This document shows positions 1 through 9,082 of a stretch of DNA of 64,000 bases, piece by piece; position 1 is the first letter of the stretch; every line of letters begins with the position of its first letter. The notes beneath the pieces were generated by a model. The model did no database searches. It was not told where the DNA came from and was given only the letters and a program-made list of their open reading frames with translations. The stretch is from Pedobacter psychroterrae. Its GTDB lineage: Bacteria; Bacteroidota; Bacteroidia; Sphingobacteriales; Sphingobacteriaceae. The translations under genes and the position numbers were made by a program. The stretch is from the NCBI RefSeq assembly GCF_004331695.1, contig NZ_SJSL01000001.1, positions 1,674,001 through 1,738,000 of the forward strand, written 5' to 3'.

Positions 1-341
1 CTGCAAATACATTTACTTCTCCACAGCGGCCTACTTTAAATGATTTGCTTGCCGGAAAGAACAATTCCAATAATCTGGCTGAAGAAAATGCCAAACCTCC
101 TATTACAGATCTTAAAAGAGCCATTACGCTCAATGAAAAACTGCTTTACATTAAGGATTTGTTCAATGGGTATAACCTCGCTTATTCTGAAGCAATAGAC
201 CTGATCAACAAGATGCCTGATTTGCAAACAGCTGATACATTTCTGAAGAATAACTATGCTATAAAAAATAATTGGGAAGTGAAGCAGTCTACCGTTAGCC
301 AGTTTTATGAATTGCTAAAACAACGTTTTCCGGAAGACTAA
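1..341 (+). CDS. Hypothetical protein, C-terminal part (5' truncated by window edge)
   Basis: The frame is open from base 3, so the gene begins before the window; an internal TTG at 45 is probably not the start. The visible 112 residues are a low-complexity Ser/Thr/Pro/Asn linker followed by a helical module with the core LNEKLLYIKDLFNGYNLAYS and an ending rich in aromatic and basic residues. This module resembles the C-terminus of conserved Bacteroidota proteins found next to rod-shape genes, but I know no function for it. Its stop codon overlaps the rodA stop by four bases, so the two genes converge. Confidence 0.7.
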   Translation, partial: ANTFTSPQRPTLNDLLAGKNNSNNLAEENAKPPITDLKRAITLNEKLLYIKDLFNGYNLAYSEAIDLINKMPDLQTADTFLKNNYAIKNNWEVKQSTVSQFYELLKQRFPED

Positions 342-1603
342 ATAAATCCCATCCTGTTTGAATCCAATTTCAGGAATATAAACAGCAATATGGTAAAGCT
401 CCATAATGATGACCCGCCATAACTAATAAAGGGTAATGGTATGCCAATGACAGGTACAATTCCTATGGCCATACCGATGTTAATGAACACGTGGAAAAAG
501 AGGATGCAGGCTACACAGTATCCGTATACTCTTGAAAATGTTGAACGTTGCCGTTCAGCCAGGTTAATCAATCTCAGTAGCAGAAAGAGGTAGAGGCCTA
601 TTACTATTGTACAGCCAGCAAAGCCCCATTCTTCGCCTATTGTAGAGAATATAAAATCGGTACTTTGTGCGGGTACATACCCATATTTCGTTTGCGTACC
701 TTCCAGGAAGCCACGACCTGTTAGTTGGCCTGATCCTATTGCTATTTTAGATTGGATTACATTATAGCCAACTCCTTTAGGGTCCATTTTTAAACCCAAT
801 ATCAACTCTATCCTAGTGCGCTGATGCGGCTTCAAGACTTTTTCATAGGCTACTTTCACTAAAAAAAGGTAGGCTATGGCTACAGCCGTAACTAAAACAG
901 CTGAAAACATCAGCTTTTGCTTTCTTCGGTTCTGATAAACAAAAAAGCCCCCTATGCTGAGTATTATGGGGATCAGAATTTGGATAGGAACCAGGAAATC
1001 TGCTATAAACAAGACGATCATCCCTAAAAAGATGAGCAGGAAATAGCCCGACAATCCTTCTCTGTACATAGGAAACATGAATGACAGGAAAACCAGGGCA
1101 GAACCGGCATCTGGCTGAAGCATGATCAATGTCAGTGGAATCAGCATGATCAGACCGGCTATGGCGATTGATTTAAAATCTCTGAATTTGGGGTTGAAAT
1201 TGCCAATATATCTGGCCAGTAAAAGGGCAGTGCCAAATTTTGCAAATTCAGAGGGTTGCAACCTAAATCCCCCTCCCAATGAGATCCAGGCCTGATTACC
1301 ACCTACGTTTCTTCCTACGATCAGTACCACTATCAGCAAAATTATCGTAACTCCATATACAATTGGAGAAAATACGCTAAAGAATTTGGCTTCCAGTAAT
1401 AATATAGAAAATCCCAATACCAGACCAGCGACTATATAGATCAGTTGTTTCCCATAATTGCTTGAGAAATTGAACGAGGTGTCCGACACATTAAACACAG
1501 AAGCATAAATGTTTACAAAGCCAACAATACACAATGCAACATATACCAGGATGGTGATCCAGTCTACATTAAAAAAGAACCTGTTACTTTGCTGGTTAAT
1601 CAT
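338..1603 (-). CDS. rodA: Rod shape-determining protein RodA (SEDS glycosyltransferase)
   Basis: This is a 421-residue polytopic membrane protein of the FtsW/RodA/SpoVE (SEDS) family, which polymerises lipid II glycan chains in the elongasome together with the class B PBP2. Visible support includes about ten hydrophobic segments, the family stretch LQPSEFAKFGTALLLARYIG and the C-terminal PFISYGGSS motif. The start ATG overlaps the mrdA stop by one base, indicating translational coupling. It is the last gene of the minus-strand operon mreB-mreC-mreD-mrdA-rodA. The operon context favours RodA over FtsW. Confidence 0.96.
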   Translation of the reverse strand: MINQQSNRFFFNVDWITILVYVALCIVGFVNIYASVFNVSDTSFNFSSNYGKQLIYIVAGLVLGFSILLLEAKFFSVFSPIVYGVTIILLIVVLIVGRNVGGNQAWISLGGGFRLQPSEFAKFGTALLLARYIGNFNPKFRDFKSIAIAGLIMLIPLTLIMLQPDAGSALVFLSFMFPMYREGLSGYFLLIFLGMIVLFIADFLVPIQILIPIILSIGGFFVYQNRRKQKLMFSAVLVTAVAIAYLFLVKVAYEKVLKPHQRTRIELILGLKMDPKGVGYNVIQSKIAIGSGQLTGRGFLEGTQTKYGYVPAQSTDFIFSTIGEEWGFAGCTIVIGLYLFLLLRLINLAERQRSTFSRVYGYCVACILFFHVFINIGMAIGIVPVIGIPLPFISYGGSSLWSFTILLFIFLKLDSNRMGFI

Positions 1604-3549
1604 TATTTGGTGCTGATCGTTTGTCTAATATTATTTGGTCTGGGCAAAACCTTTTTCTCAGTAGAATCTTTAGCGGTTGAATCACCGGATATAACCTTTG
1701 CTTTTATCTTTGGTTTTGGAGGAAGGGGTAGTATCACCTGGTTTTTCATCCATTCTACCTGGGCCAATCTTGCTTTCGATGTAATACTGTCTTTCAGGTA
1801 TTTCTCGGTGAGGTAACTGGCAATTGGAGCTGCGTATGAGCCCCCATATCCTGCATTTTCCACAATTACGGCTATCGCTATTTTCGGATTGTCCCTTGGC
1901 GCAAAGCCGATAAATACGGAGTGGTTTTTTCCTCTGGGATTCTGTACCGTACCAGTCTTACCGCACATGACTATGCCGTCTATTCTTGATTCTATTGCAG
2001 TTCCCCATGGTGCATTTACGGCATCCTGCATACCATCTATGACCGGGTTAAAATGACGGGTATCTACCCCTACATAATTCTTTTTAACATATTCTTTACT
2101 GATCACATGGTTCTTGCCAATAGACTTTACAAGGTGGGGTTTGATATAATAGCCCCGGTTAGCAATTGCGGCCATTATATTTGCCATTTGCAGCGGCGTA
2201 GCATCCATTTCCCCTTGTCCTATAGCCAAAGAGATCACATTAGTATAACCCCATTTTCTTTGTTTGTATTTTTCAGAATACCAGGCAGCGTCATACAACC
2301 GGCCGGTCCGTTCGCCCGGCAAGTCCACCCCCAGTGTGTCTCCCAGACCCCAAAGCTTCACTTTCTTTTGCCATGCGTCGTAGGCTATTCTCTGGTTTTT
2401 ATATTTTCGTTGTGTGATTAGTTTCTGAAAAACATAACAGGCATAGGTGTTGCACGACCTGGCAAGCCCCAGTCTCAAAGCAATGTCTCCATCATAATGC
2501 TCACATTTCACCTTCAGGTTCCCGGCCTTATAGTAATGAGGACAAAAGAAAGTAGTGTTTGGGTCTATCACACCTTCCTGTAATCCAATCAATGCATCCA
2601 AAGGCTTAAAGGCAGATCCGGGTGAATAGTAACCCATGATAGGCCGGATATTAAAAACCCTGTTGGGGTTTTTGAGGAGTTCCATATAGTTATTTCCCTG
2701 TTGCCTTCCAACCATTAAATTGGGGTCGTAACCAGGACTGCTCACAAACGCAAGAATCTCCCCTGTAGCAGGTTCAATCGCTACGATACTTCCAATCTTG
2801 TTCTTCATTAGTTCTTCACCCATTTTCTGGATCCTAATGTCAAGGGAAGAAATCAGCTGCTCTCCTGAAACAGCAGCCGTATCAAATTTTCCTTCAGCAT
2901 AACTACCCTTTGGAACGTTCTTGGCATCATACATCATATTGACCACACCCCGTTCGCCCCGCAGTTCCTTTTCGTAAGCAAGTTCAACTCCGGACTTACC
3001 TTTGTAATCACCTGAACGGTAATACCCTTCCGAGCGTTCAATGTCCTTTTTCGTAACTTCCTTTATGTAGCCCACGAAATGCCCGGCTATACTGTCCGGA
3101 TATTGTCTAATTGTCCTGCTTTGAACAAAGAAACCTGGAAAGCGCGAAAGTTGCTCTGATAAAGTCTGATAGATATTAACTGAAAGTTGCTTCTCTAAAA
3201 TGTTAGGCTGAAACCTCGACTGATTGACAGCCTTCCTGAAATTTTTGTGAAATCTGACAGTATCAATCCCAATGATGTCGCAAAGTGCTATCGTGTCAAA
3301 TGGTTTCACCTCATTTGGGATGACCATCAGGTCATACACAGGCTCATTTTGAACCAGTATCTTTTCATTCCTGTCCAAAATAACCCCTCTGGCCGGAAAA
3401 GTATAGATTCTTCTAAGTACGTTGAATTTGGCTGAAAGGAAATACTTGTCACTAAATACCTGTATGTAAAACAGCGTCCCTAATAAAATAAGGGAGATCA
3501 GTATAAATAATCCCTGTACAATATATTTTCGGTTAAACAGATTGTCCAT
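1603..3549 (-). CDS. mrdA: Penicillin-binding protein 2 (class B transpeptidase)
   Basis: At 648 residues this has the class B PBP layout: one N-terminal membrane helix (about 11-32), a dimerisation/pedestal domain beginning with RGVILDR (54-60), and a C-terminal transpeptidase domain. The three catalytic motifs are intact: SAFK (312-315, acylated Ser312), SCN (365-367) and KTGT (531-534). It cross-links peptidoglycan during lateral growth and partners RodA, which follows directly. The C-terminus has a Pro/Lys-rich tail after about residue 600, of unknown role. It overlaps mreD by one base. Confidence 0.96.
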   Translation of the reverse strand: MDNLFNRKYIVQGLFILISLILLGTLFYIQVFSDKYFLSAKFNVLRRIYTFPARGVILDRNEKILVQNEPVYDLMVIPNEVKPFDTIALCDIIGIDTVRFHKNFRKAVNQSRFQPNILEKQLSVNIYQTLSEQLSRFPGFFVQSRTIRQYPDSIAGHFVGYIKEVTKKDIERSEGYYRSGDYKGKSGVELAYEKELRGERGVVNMMYDAKNVPKGSYAEGKFDTAAVSGEQLISSLDIRIQKMGEELMKNKIGSIVAIEPATGEILAFVSSPGYDPNLMVGRQQGNNYMELLKNPNRVFNIRPIMGYYSPGSAFKPLDALIGLQEGVIDPNTTFFCPHYYKAGNLKVKCEHYDGDIALRLGLARSCNTYACYVFQKLITQRKYKNQRIAYDAWQKKVKLWGLGDTLGVDLPGERTGRLYDAAWYSEKYKQRKWGYTNVISLAIGQGEMDATPLQMANIMAAIANRGYYIKPHLVKSIGKNHVISKEYVKKNYVGVDTRHFNPVIDGMQDAVNAPWGTAIESRIDGIVMCGKTGTVQNPRGKNHSVFIGFAPRDNPKIAIAVIVENAGYGGSYAAPIASYLTEKYLKDSITSKARLAQVEWMKNQVILPLPPKPKIKAKVISGDSTAKDSTEKKVLPRPNNIRQTISTK

Positions 3550-4061
3550 TAGCGCACTTTCCTGTTGTAAAATACAAACTCTATCAATATAACGACAAAT
3601 AAAGTCAATATACTACTCAGTGCGCATCTTAAAAGCGTGTAATTTATTTCCGTCAGCCGGAAAGTCTCTAAAAAGAACAAGGTAATATGATGAGAAAAGA
3701 TACATAAAACAGCATATAAAAGAAACCATTTGAACCCCATATTGCCAAGCGTAGGTTCAGGCTCATCAGATCCGTCCCTTACGGTTACCGATATAAACAG
3801 TATCCTCACAAATGCCAGTGCAACGCAGGCTGAGGTATGAACTCCTAATGTGTCATAAAATGAATCCAGTGTCAGTCCCGTGCCGAAGGCGATCAGATAA
3901 AGCAATATGTTGGGTATACCAAAAGGCAGTAGCAGCAGAAACAATACATACACAAATGGGGTCGCCATATTGTAAAAACTCATATTTCTCAAAATAAGGA
4001 TCTGAAACAACAGCAGTATTAACCACCTGATTATATTTGCTATGATTAACCTACTGTTCAT
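3549..4061 (-). CDS. mreD: Rod shape-determining protein MreD
   Basis: A 170-residue inner-membrane protein with five or six hydrophobic segments and little soluble sequence, sitting exactly where mreD is expected between mreC and mrdA. MreD proteins are poorly conserved, so the assignment rests on size, membrane topology, the segment LPFGIPNILLYLIAFGTGLT and gene order. It overlaps mreC by 11 bases and mrdA by one, consistent with coupled translation. Confidence 0.88.
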   Translation of the reverse strand: MNSRLIIANIIRWLILLLFQILILRNMSFYNMATPFVYVLFLLLLPFGIPNILLYLIAFGTGLTLDSFYDTLGVHTSACVALAFVRILFISVTVRDGSDEPEPTLGNMGFKWFLLYAVLCIFSHHITLFFLETFRLTEINYTLLRCALSSILTLFVVILIEFVFYNRKVR

Positions 4062-4890
4062 TTGTCAATTTTGCTTCTAGCTCCTTTTGTTCCTGTGCAT
4101 ATTTATCTTTAATCACGTAAACATACTGCAAAGTACTGAAATCGTTAAAAAGGTTAATTTCTATCGTTTTAAAATTCTCTCCGGCTGAAATTCCTGTATT
4201 ACTCACTGTACCCACCAACACGCCCTGTGGAAATGACGAAAATCCGGAGGTGATTACGGTATCTTTAAGCGACAGTTTAAAATGATTGGGTATATCTTTT
4301 ATCTGGGCTTTTCTGTAGTCAAAATTTCCTTCCCCCCAAATGAGTGATCCGACAGCATTGTTTTTTTTGATGCTCACACTGATGTAAGTTTCTTTGTGCA
4401 GTAATGACCTGATGGTCGCCAAATGTTCAGAAACATCCTGTATATATCCCACCACACCTTTTATCGGAGAAATAACCGGCATCCCTGCGGAAAGTCCGTC
4501 AGCCTTACCTTTGTTGATCGTAATAAAGTTATTGCGGTTAGTAATTGAATTTTTAATTACCCTCGCAGGCAGGTAGGTGTACTGAGGAATGCCTGCGCTG
4601 TCCTTTACTACGGTCTCTTTAGTGGTGTCAATGTTTTTGATAGAGAGTATCTCAGTCTTAAGTTTTGCGTTTTCTGCTGCAAGGCTATCATTTACAGCCC
4701 CCAGATTGATGTACTTTTTCAATACATTCAGGTTTTTATAAACATCGCCCACTACCTGATTGGTAGAATTAAAGGTGACACTCCGTTGGTAAATATTGTT
4801 CCTTACAGTAAGGATAATACCGGCAGTAAAAAAAATGATAAAGAAAAAAAATGCGTTATATCTGCTTATGAAAATCCAAAGGTTACGCAT
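4051..4890 (-). CDS. mreC: Rod shape-determining protein MreC
   Basis: A 279-residue bitopic protein: a short cytoplasmic start, one membrane helix (about 10-27), a coiled-coil section around 60-90, then the periplasmic beta domain with NRNNFITINKGKADGLSAGM and GVVGYIQDV, both typical of MreC. It scaffolds PBP2/RodA to MreB. It lies 101 bases downstream of mreB, and that gap contains a double palindrome (separate entry) that could affect the mreB:mreCD ratio. Confidence 0.95.
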   Translation of the reverse strand: MRNLWIFISRYNAFFFFIIFFTAGIILTVRNNIYQRSVTFNSTNQVVGDVYKNLNVLKKYINLGAVNDSLAAENAKLKTEILSIKNIDTTKETVVKDSAGIPQYTYLPARVIKNSITNRNNFITINKGKADGLSAGMPVISPIKGVVGYIQDVSEHLATIRSLLHKETYISVSIKKNNAVGSLIWGEGNFDYRKAQIKDIPNHFKLSLKDTVITSGFSSFPQGVLVGTVSNTGISAGENFKTIEINLFNDFSTLQYVYVIKDKYAQEQKELEAKLTNEQ

Positions 4891-4897
4891 ATATTTT

Positions 4898-4982
4898 AAG
4901 TTTTAAGTGAAAAGTTTTAAGTGATAGGTTTTTGAAATCCTGGATTAACCACCAGGTACTTAAAACTTATTACTTAAAACCT
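4898..4982 (-). repeat. Duplicated palindrome between mreB and mreC
   Basis: The 11-mer AAGTTTTAAGT occurs at 4898-4908 and 4912-4922, and its reverse complement ACTTAAAACTT at 4958-4968, with a one-mismatch copy at 4972-4982. Copies are 14 bases apart on both arms, so the whole can fold into one nearly perfect 25-bp stem. The 35-base loop contains a second inverted repeat, CCTGG/CCAGG. There is no long T run, so it is not a standard terminator; it may be an mRNA processing or stability element, or a dispersed intergenic repeat. Confidence 0.85.
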
Positions 4983-4991
4983 AAAACTCTT

Positions 4992-6014
4992 TTATTGCAT
5001 TAAAAATTTAAAACCTCCAATATTTTTCAGAGCGATACCTGTACCACGTACTACTGCACGAAGTGGGTCCTCAGCCACGTGAACAGGTAATTTAGTCTTA
5101 GCAGCCACACGTTTGTCTAGACCACGTAACAGAGCACCACCACCTGTCAGGTATATGCCAGTCTGGTAGATATCTGCAGAAAGCTCTGGTGGAGTGATCT
5201 CCAGCGCTTTTAATATGGCCTCTTCTATCTTAGAAATAGATTTATCCAGGCAATGCGCAATTTCTGTATAAGATACCGTAATCTGTTTAGGCACACCTGT
5301 CATCAGGTCACGTCCCTGAACGGCAAAGTCTGGAGGTGGATCACTTAATTCCGGTAAAGCCGCACCCACTTCAATTTTGATCTTTTCAGCAGTACGGTCG
5401 CCAATCATGATGTTGTGCTGGCGGCGGATGTAGTTTACTATATCAGAATCGAAATTATCTCCGGCCACGCGGATACTTTGGTCGCAAACAATACCTGACA
5501 ATGCAATAACAGCAATCTCGGTAGTACCGCCACCTATATCGATGATCATGTTTCCCATTGGCTCTTCCACATCAATCCCAATACCCACCGCAGCAGCCAT
5601 TGGCTCATGGATCAGGTAAACTTCCTTTGCTCCGGCTATTTCTGCAGAGTCACGAACTGCACGTTTTTCTACTTCAGTAATTCCGGAAGGAATGCAGATC
5701 ACCATTCTTAATGAAGGGAACATCCATCCCTTGCCACCGTTCAGCATTCTGATCATGCCTTTTATCATGGCTTCAGCTGCATTAAAGTCGGCGATAACAC
5801 CGTCTTTAAGTGGTCTTACCGTTCGGATATTGTCATGCGTCTTCCCTTCCATTTGCATGGCCTGCCTGCCTATTGCTATGATTTTGTTTGTCTGCCTGTC
5901 AAAAGCAACAATCGACGGTTCATCAACTACTACTTTGTCATTATGTATAATCAAGGTGTTTGCAGTACCTAAATCGATTGCAACCTCTTGTGTAAACCAA
6001 TTAAATAGACCCAT
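4992..6014 (-). CDS. mreB: Rod shape-determining protein MreB (bacterial actin)
   Basis: A 340-residue actin-fold ATPase of usual MreB length. Visible motifs are IDLGTANTLI (phosphate 1), IHEPMAAAVGIGIDVEEP, IDIGGGTTEIAVIA (phosphate 2) and YLTGGGALLRGLD (adenosine site). Its membrane-associated filaments direct the lateral-wall machinery encoded just downstream. A weak -10-like TAGTTTTA lies upstream on the minus strand. First gene of the mreBCD-mrdA-rodA operon. Confidence 0.98.
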   Translation of the reverse strand: MGLFNWFTQEVAIDLGTANTLIIHNDKVVVDEPSIVAFDRQTNKIIAIGRQAMQMEGKTHDNIRTVRPLKDGVIADFNAAEAMIKGMIRMLNGGKGWMFPSLRMVICIPSGITEVEKRAVRDSAEIAGAKEVYLIHEPMAAAVGIGIDVEEPMGNMIIDIGGGTTEIAVIALSGIVCDQSIRVAGDNFDSDIVNYIRRQHNIMIGDRTAEKIKIEVGAALPELSDPPPDFAVQGRDLMTGVPKQITVSYTEIAHCLDKSISKIEEAILKALEITPPELSADIYQTGIYLTGGGALLRGLDKRVAAKTKLPVHVAEDPLRAVVRGTGIALKNIGGFKFLMQ

Positions 6015-6101
6015 CTATAGGTGTTAGTTAAGTATTAATAATTCTGTGTACTAATAGTAATGTAAAACTACGTCTTTTTATTGTATTCGCTGACAAATAA
6101 A

Positions 6102-7628
6102 TTAGTGTTTAAAATGCCTGATGCCTGTAGTAACCATCGCAATTCCCTTTTCATTGGCCATGTTTATAGAATCTGCATCTTTGATAGAACCACCCGGCTG
6201 TAAAACTGCCGTAATACCTGCTTCAGCCGCTATTTCCACACAATCCGGGAAAGGAAAAAATGCATCCGAAGCCATCACAGAACCCTTCAGATCAAAATTA
6301 AACGCTTCTGCTTTCACAATTGCCTGCTTCAAAGCATCTACTCTTGAGGTCTGGCCTACACCGCTCGACAATAATTGATCGTCTTTAACAAAAACAATCG
6401 TATTTGATTTGGTATGTTTTACAATTTTATTGGCAAAATGCAGGTCTTTTAATTCCTGATCAGTCGGTGCTTTATCAGTCACAGGTTTCATTTGGTCCGG
6501 CCCTTCGATTATTAGGTCTTTATCCTGCTCAATTACACCGTTCAGCAAGGTTTTAAACTGCTTTTTGCTAAGCTCCACCTCATTTCTCTGTAGGATTACC
6601 CTATTTTTCTTGGCCTTGAACAATTCGACCGCTTCAGGCTGGTAAGAAGGAGCGATCAATACTTCAAAAAATAGCTTGTTGATCTCCGTTGCGGTAGCAA
6701 GGTCAATCTCACGGTTGGCAATCAGCACTCCGCCAAATGCCGAAACCGGATCGCAGGCCAGGGCTACATTCCAGGCTTCCAGAATGGTGCTTTTACTGGC
6801 TACGCCACAAGCGTTTGTATGTTTTAATATAGCAAAAGTAGGGTCTTCAAATTCATCAATAAGGGCAACTGCAGCATCTACATCCACCAGGTTGTTATAA
6901 GAAAGCTCTTTGCCGTTAAGTTTGGTAAACATAGCATCCAGGTCCCCGTAATAGACACCCTGCTGGTGCGGGTTTTCACCGTATCTTAGTGTTTGCGACT
7001 TGCCAATGCTCTGTTTAAAAACAGCAATCGGTTCTTCAGTATTGAAATAATTGAATATTGCGGTATCATAGTTTGAAGAAGTATGGAATGCCTGTTTGGC
7101 ATAAGCCTTACGCTGTGCCAGTGTAGTTTCGCCATTTTGTTCTTCCAGTTGCTGCTGCAATGCGGCGTAGTCATCTTTAGATGCCAGGATTACCACATCA
7201 TTAAAGTTTTTAGCGGCAGCTCTTATTAGCGAGATACCACCAATGTCTATTTTCTCAATGATCTCTTCTTCAGTACCACCGGCTTTCAGTGTTTCTTCAA
7301 AAGGGTAGAGGTCTACAATTACCAGGTCAATTTCGGGAATCTCATATTGGGCTATTTGTTCCTGGTCAGAACCTAAGGTCCTGCGGTTCAGAATACCACC
7401 AAATACTTTTGGATGTAAAGTTTTAACCCTGCCTCCCAAAATTGAAGGGTAACCGGTAAGGTCTTCAACTGCCGTCACCGGCAAATTTAAATCTTTAATA
7501 AACTGTTCCGTACCTCCGGTAGAAAACAATTGGACCCCTTGTTTTGCCAGCAGGCTCACCAAAGGGGCTAAACCATCCTTGTAATAAACTGAAATTAAGG
7601 CGTTTTTGATCTTTATAGATTGACTCAT
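6102..7628 (-). CDS. purH: Bifunctional IMP cyclohydrolase / AICAR formyltransferase PurH
   Basis: A 508-residue enzyme for the last two steps of IMP synthesis. The N-terminal MGS-like cyclohydrolase domain (about 1-200) shows [41 protein letters not shown] in outline; the C-terminal AICARFT domain contains [24 protein letters not shown], and ends in [12 protein letters not shown] plus a PGGSIKD loop. It lies 30 bases downstream of purN on the same strand but has its own -10 element, so the pair may be co-transcribed and separately boosted. Confidence 0.97.
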   Translation of the reverse strand: [508 protein letters not shown]

Positions 7629-7648
7629 CAGAGAAAAATTTTGAGCCG

Positions 7649-7656
7649 CAAAAGTA
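7649..7656 (-). promoter_or_regulatory. -10 element for purH
   Basis: On the minus strand this reads TACTTTTG, an exact match to TAnnTTTG, and lies about 20 bases before the purH ATG. No clear upstream TTG is visible at 17-23 bases. Confidence 0.55.
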
Positions 7657-7658
7657 CA

Positions 7659-8237
7659 CTATTTTTTTATTTTTTTTATAAGAGTTTCTACAATTCGGGG
7701 GTAATGCTGGTGTTCTAATTGCTGGCCTTTAAATTTGATCATTTCCAGGCTGTCACCTTTATCGATCCGGTATTTAGCCTGATAAATGTACTCTCCTTCA
7801 TCATAGTTTTCATCGACATAGTGTATGGTAATTCCACCTTCCGGTTCCCCGGCCTCCAGTACAGCATGGTGTACAAAATCCCCGTACATTCCCTTGCCAC
7901 CGTATTTCGGCAAAATAGCAGGATGGATGTTTACTATACGTCCCGGATATTCAGTAATCAGGTTTTTAGGAATCAGCCATAAAAAGCCGGCCAGTACAAT
8001 CAGGTCTACTTCCAGGTTCTTTAACAGGTCAATGATATTGTCCGTCTGATAAAACTCATGCCTGTCAAAAATATGCGAAGGGATCTCAAAATTATCTGCG
8101 CGCTGCAATACATAAGCATCAGGATTATTGGTCAGCACCAATGCAATTTCCACATCGTTGCTGCGTTTAAAATGTTCCATTAATTTCTGGGCATTAGATC
8201 CCGATCCTGAGGCAAATATGGCAATACGTTTTTTCAT
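7659..8237 (-). CDS. purN: Phosphoribosylglycinamide formyltransferase PurN
   Basis: A 192-residue folate-dependent GAR transformylase for de novo purine synthesis. Typical features are IAIFASGSGSNAQKLMEHF at the N-terminus, the catalytic Asn/His segment IVNIHPAILPKYGGKGMYG, and the GGITIHYVDENYDEG loop with the conserved Asp. Length is normal for the family. It is upstream of purH, which uses the same formyl-folate donor. A consensus -10 lies about 30 bases before its ATG. Confidence 0.96.
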   Translation of the reverse strand: MKKRIAIFASGSGSNAQKLMEHFKRSNDVEIALVLTNNPDAYVLQRADNFEIPSHIFDRHEFYQTDNIIDLLKNLEVDLIVLAGFLWLIPKNLITEYPGRIVNIHPAILPKYGGKGMYGDFVHHAVLEAGEPEGGITIHYVDENYDEGEYIYQAKYRIDKGDSLEMIKFKGQQLEHQHYPRIVETLIKKIKK

Positions 8238-8259
8238 AAAAAGGCAGAATATATACCCC

Positions 8260-8267
8260 CAAAAGTA
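8260..8267 (-). promoter_or_regulatory. -10 element for purN
   Basis: The minus strand reads TACTTTTG (TAnnTTTG), 22 bases before the purN ATG. A TTG at 8282-8284 is somewhat close (14 bases), so the upstream element is uncertain. Confidence 0.5.
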
Positions 8268-8379
8268 ACAAAAAATTATACCAATTCATGATCAGCATAC
8301 CTGCTCCTGGTTTTACTTTTAAAAATAATTTTCAATTTTTTTTTATTTTAGCGGACACACATAAACAAAACTTTATCCG

Positions 8380-9078
8380 ATGCGTATTTTATTTGCACTA
8401 CTCACCTTATTTTGTCTCTTCAATACAGCAGGTCTTGCCCAAACTTTAAATCAGAACAGCGGCTGGCTTTTTCTGATGAATACCACTAAAATAAACGAGA
8501 AATGGGGTACCCACCTCGATGTACAGTTCAGGTCGGCCGATGAATGGGATTACCTGCGTAATTTCATGTTCAGGCCGGGGGTAACCTATTATCTCAATAA
8601 TAAAAATGAGGTAACACTCGGTTACCTTTTAAACGAAACGTTCAATCAAAATGATGGTGCTGCCGATAATAAGATTAAGGAACACAGGATCTGGCAACAA
8701 TACATTCATAAACATAAAATAGGTAAAGCCAGTGTCAGCCACAGGTTCCGTACCGAACAGCGTTTTATCGAAAGAAATCAGGACGACCTCTTTGCGCAGC
8801 GTTTTAGGTATTTCATCAGGGCCATTGTACCGTTAAAGAAAGGACAGGCACAATTTGACCAGGGCGCTTTTCTGGCCCTGCAAAACGAAGCCTTTATACA
8901 CCTTCACAATGAAGACGCAGCAAAAGTATTCGATCAGAACCGTGCCTATATTGCTGCCGGATACCGCTTTGGCAAACAACTGGATCTCGAAGCTGGGTAC
9001 CTCAACCAAACATCTGCTGGTGCCAGCCGGTACACCATGAATCATGCTATACAACTGGCATTATATACCCGGTTTTAG
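8380..9078 (+). CDS. DUF2490-type outer-membrane beta-barrel protein
   Basis: A 232-residue secreted protein with a signal peptide (about 1-20, cut after GLA/Q) followed by alternating amphipathic strands, for example NSGWLFLMNTTKINEKWGTHLDVQFRSA and VSHRFRTEQRFIERN, ending in an aromatic residue (ALYTRF) as expected of outer-membrane barrels. This matches the DUF2490 family, common in Bacteroidota and of unknown function. It is a single gene converging on map, with four bases between the two stops. Confidence 0.8.
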   Translation: MRILFALLTLFCLFNTAGLAQTLNQNSGWLFLMNTTKINEKWGTHLDVQFRSADEWDYLRNFMFRPGVTYYLNNKNEVTLGYLLNETFNQNDGAADNKIKEHRIWQQYIHKHKIGKASVSHRFRTEQRFIERNQDDLFAQRFRYFIRAIVPLKKGQAQFDQGAFLALQNEAFIHLHNEDAAKVFDQNRAYIAAGYRFGKQLDLEAGYLNQTSAGASRYTMNHAIQLALYTRF

Positions 9079-9082
9079 CTTA

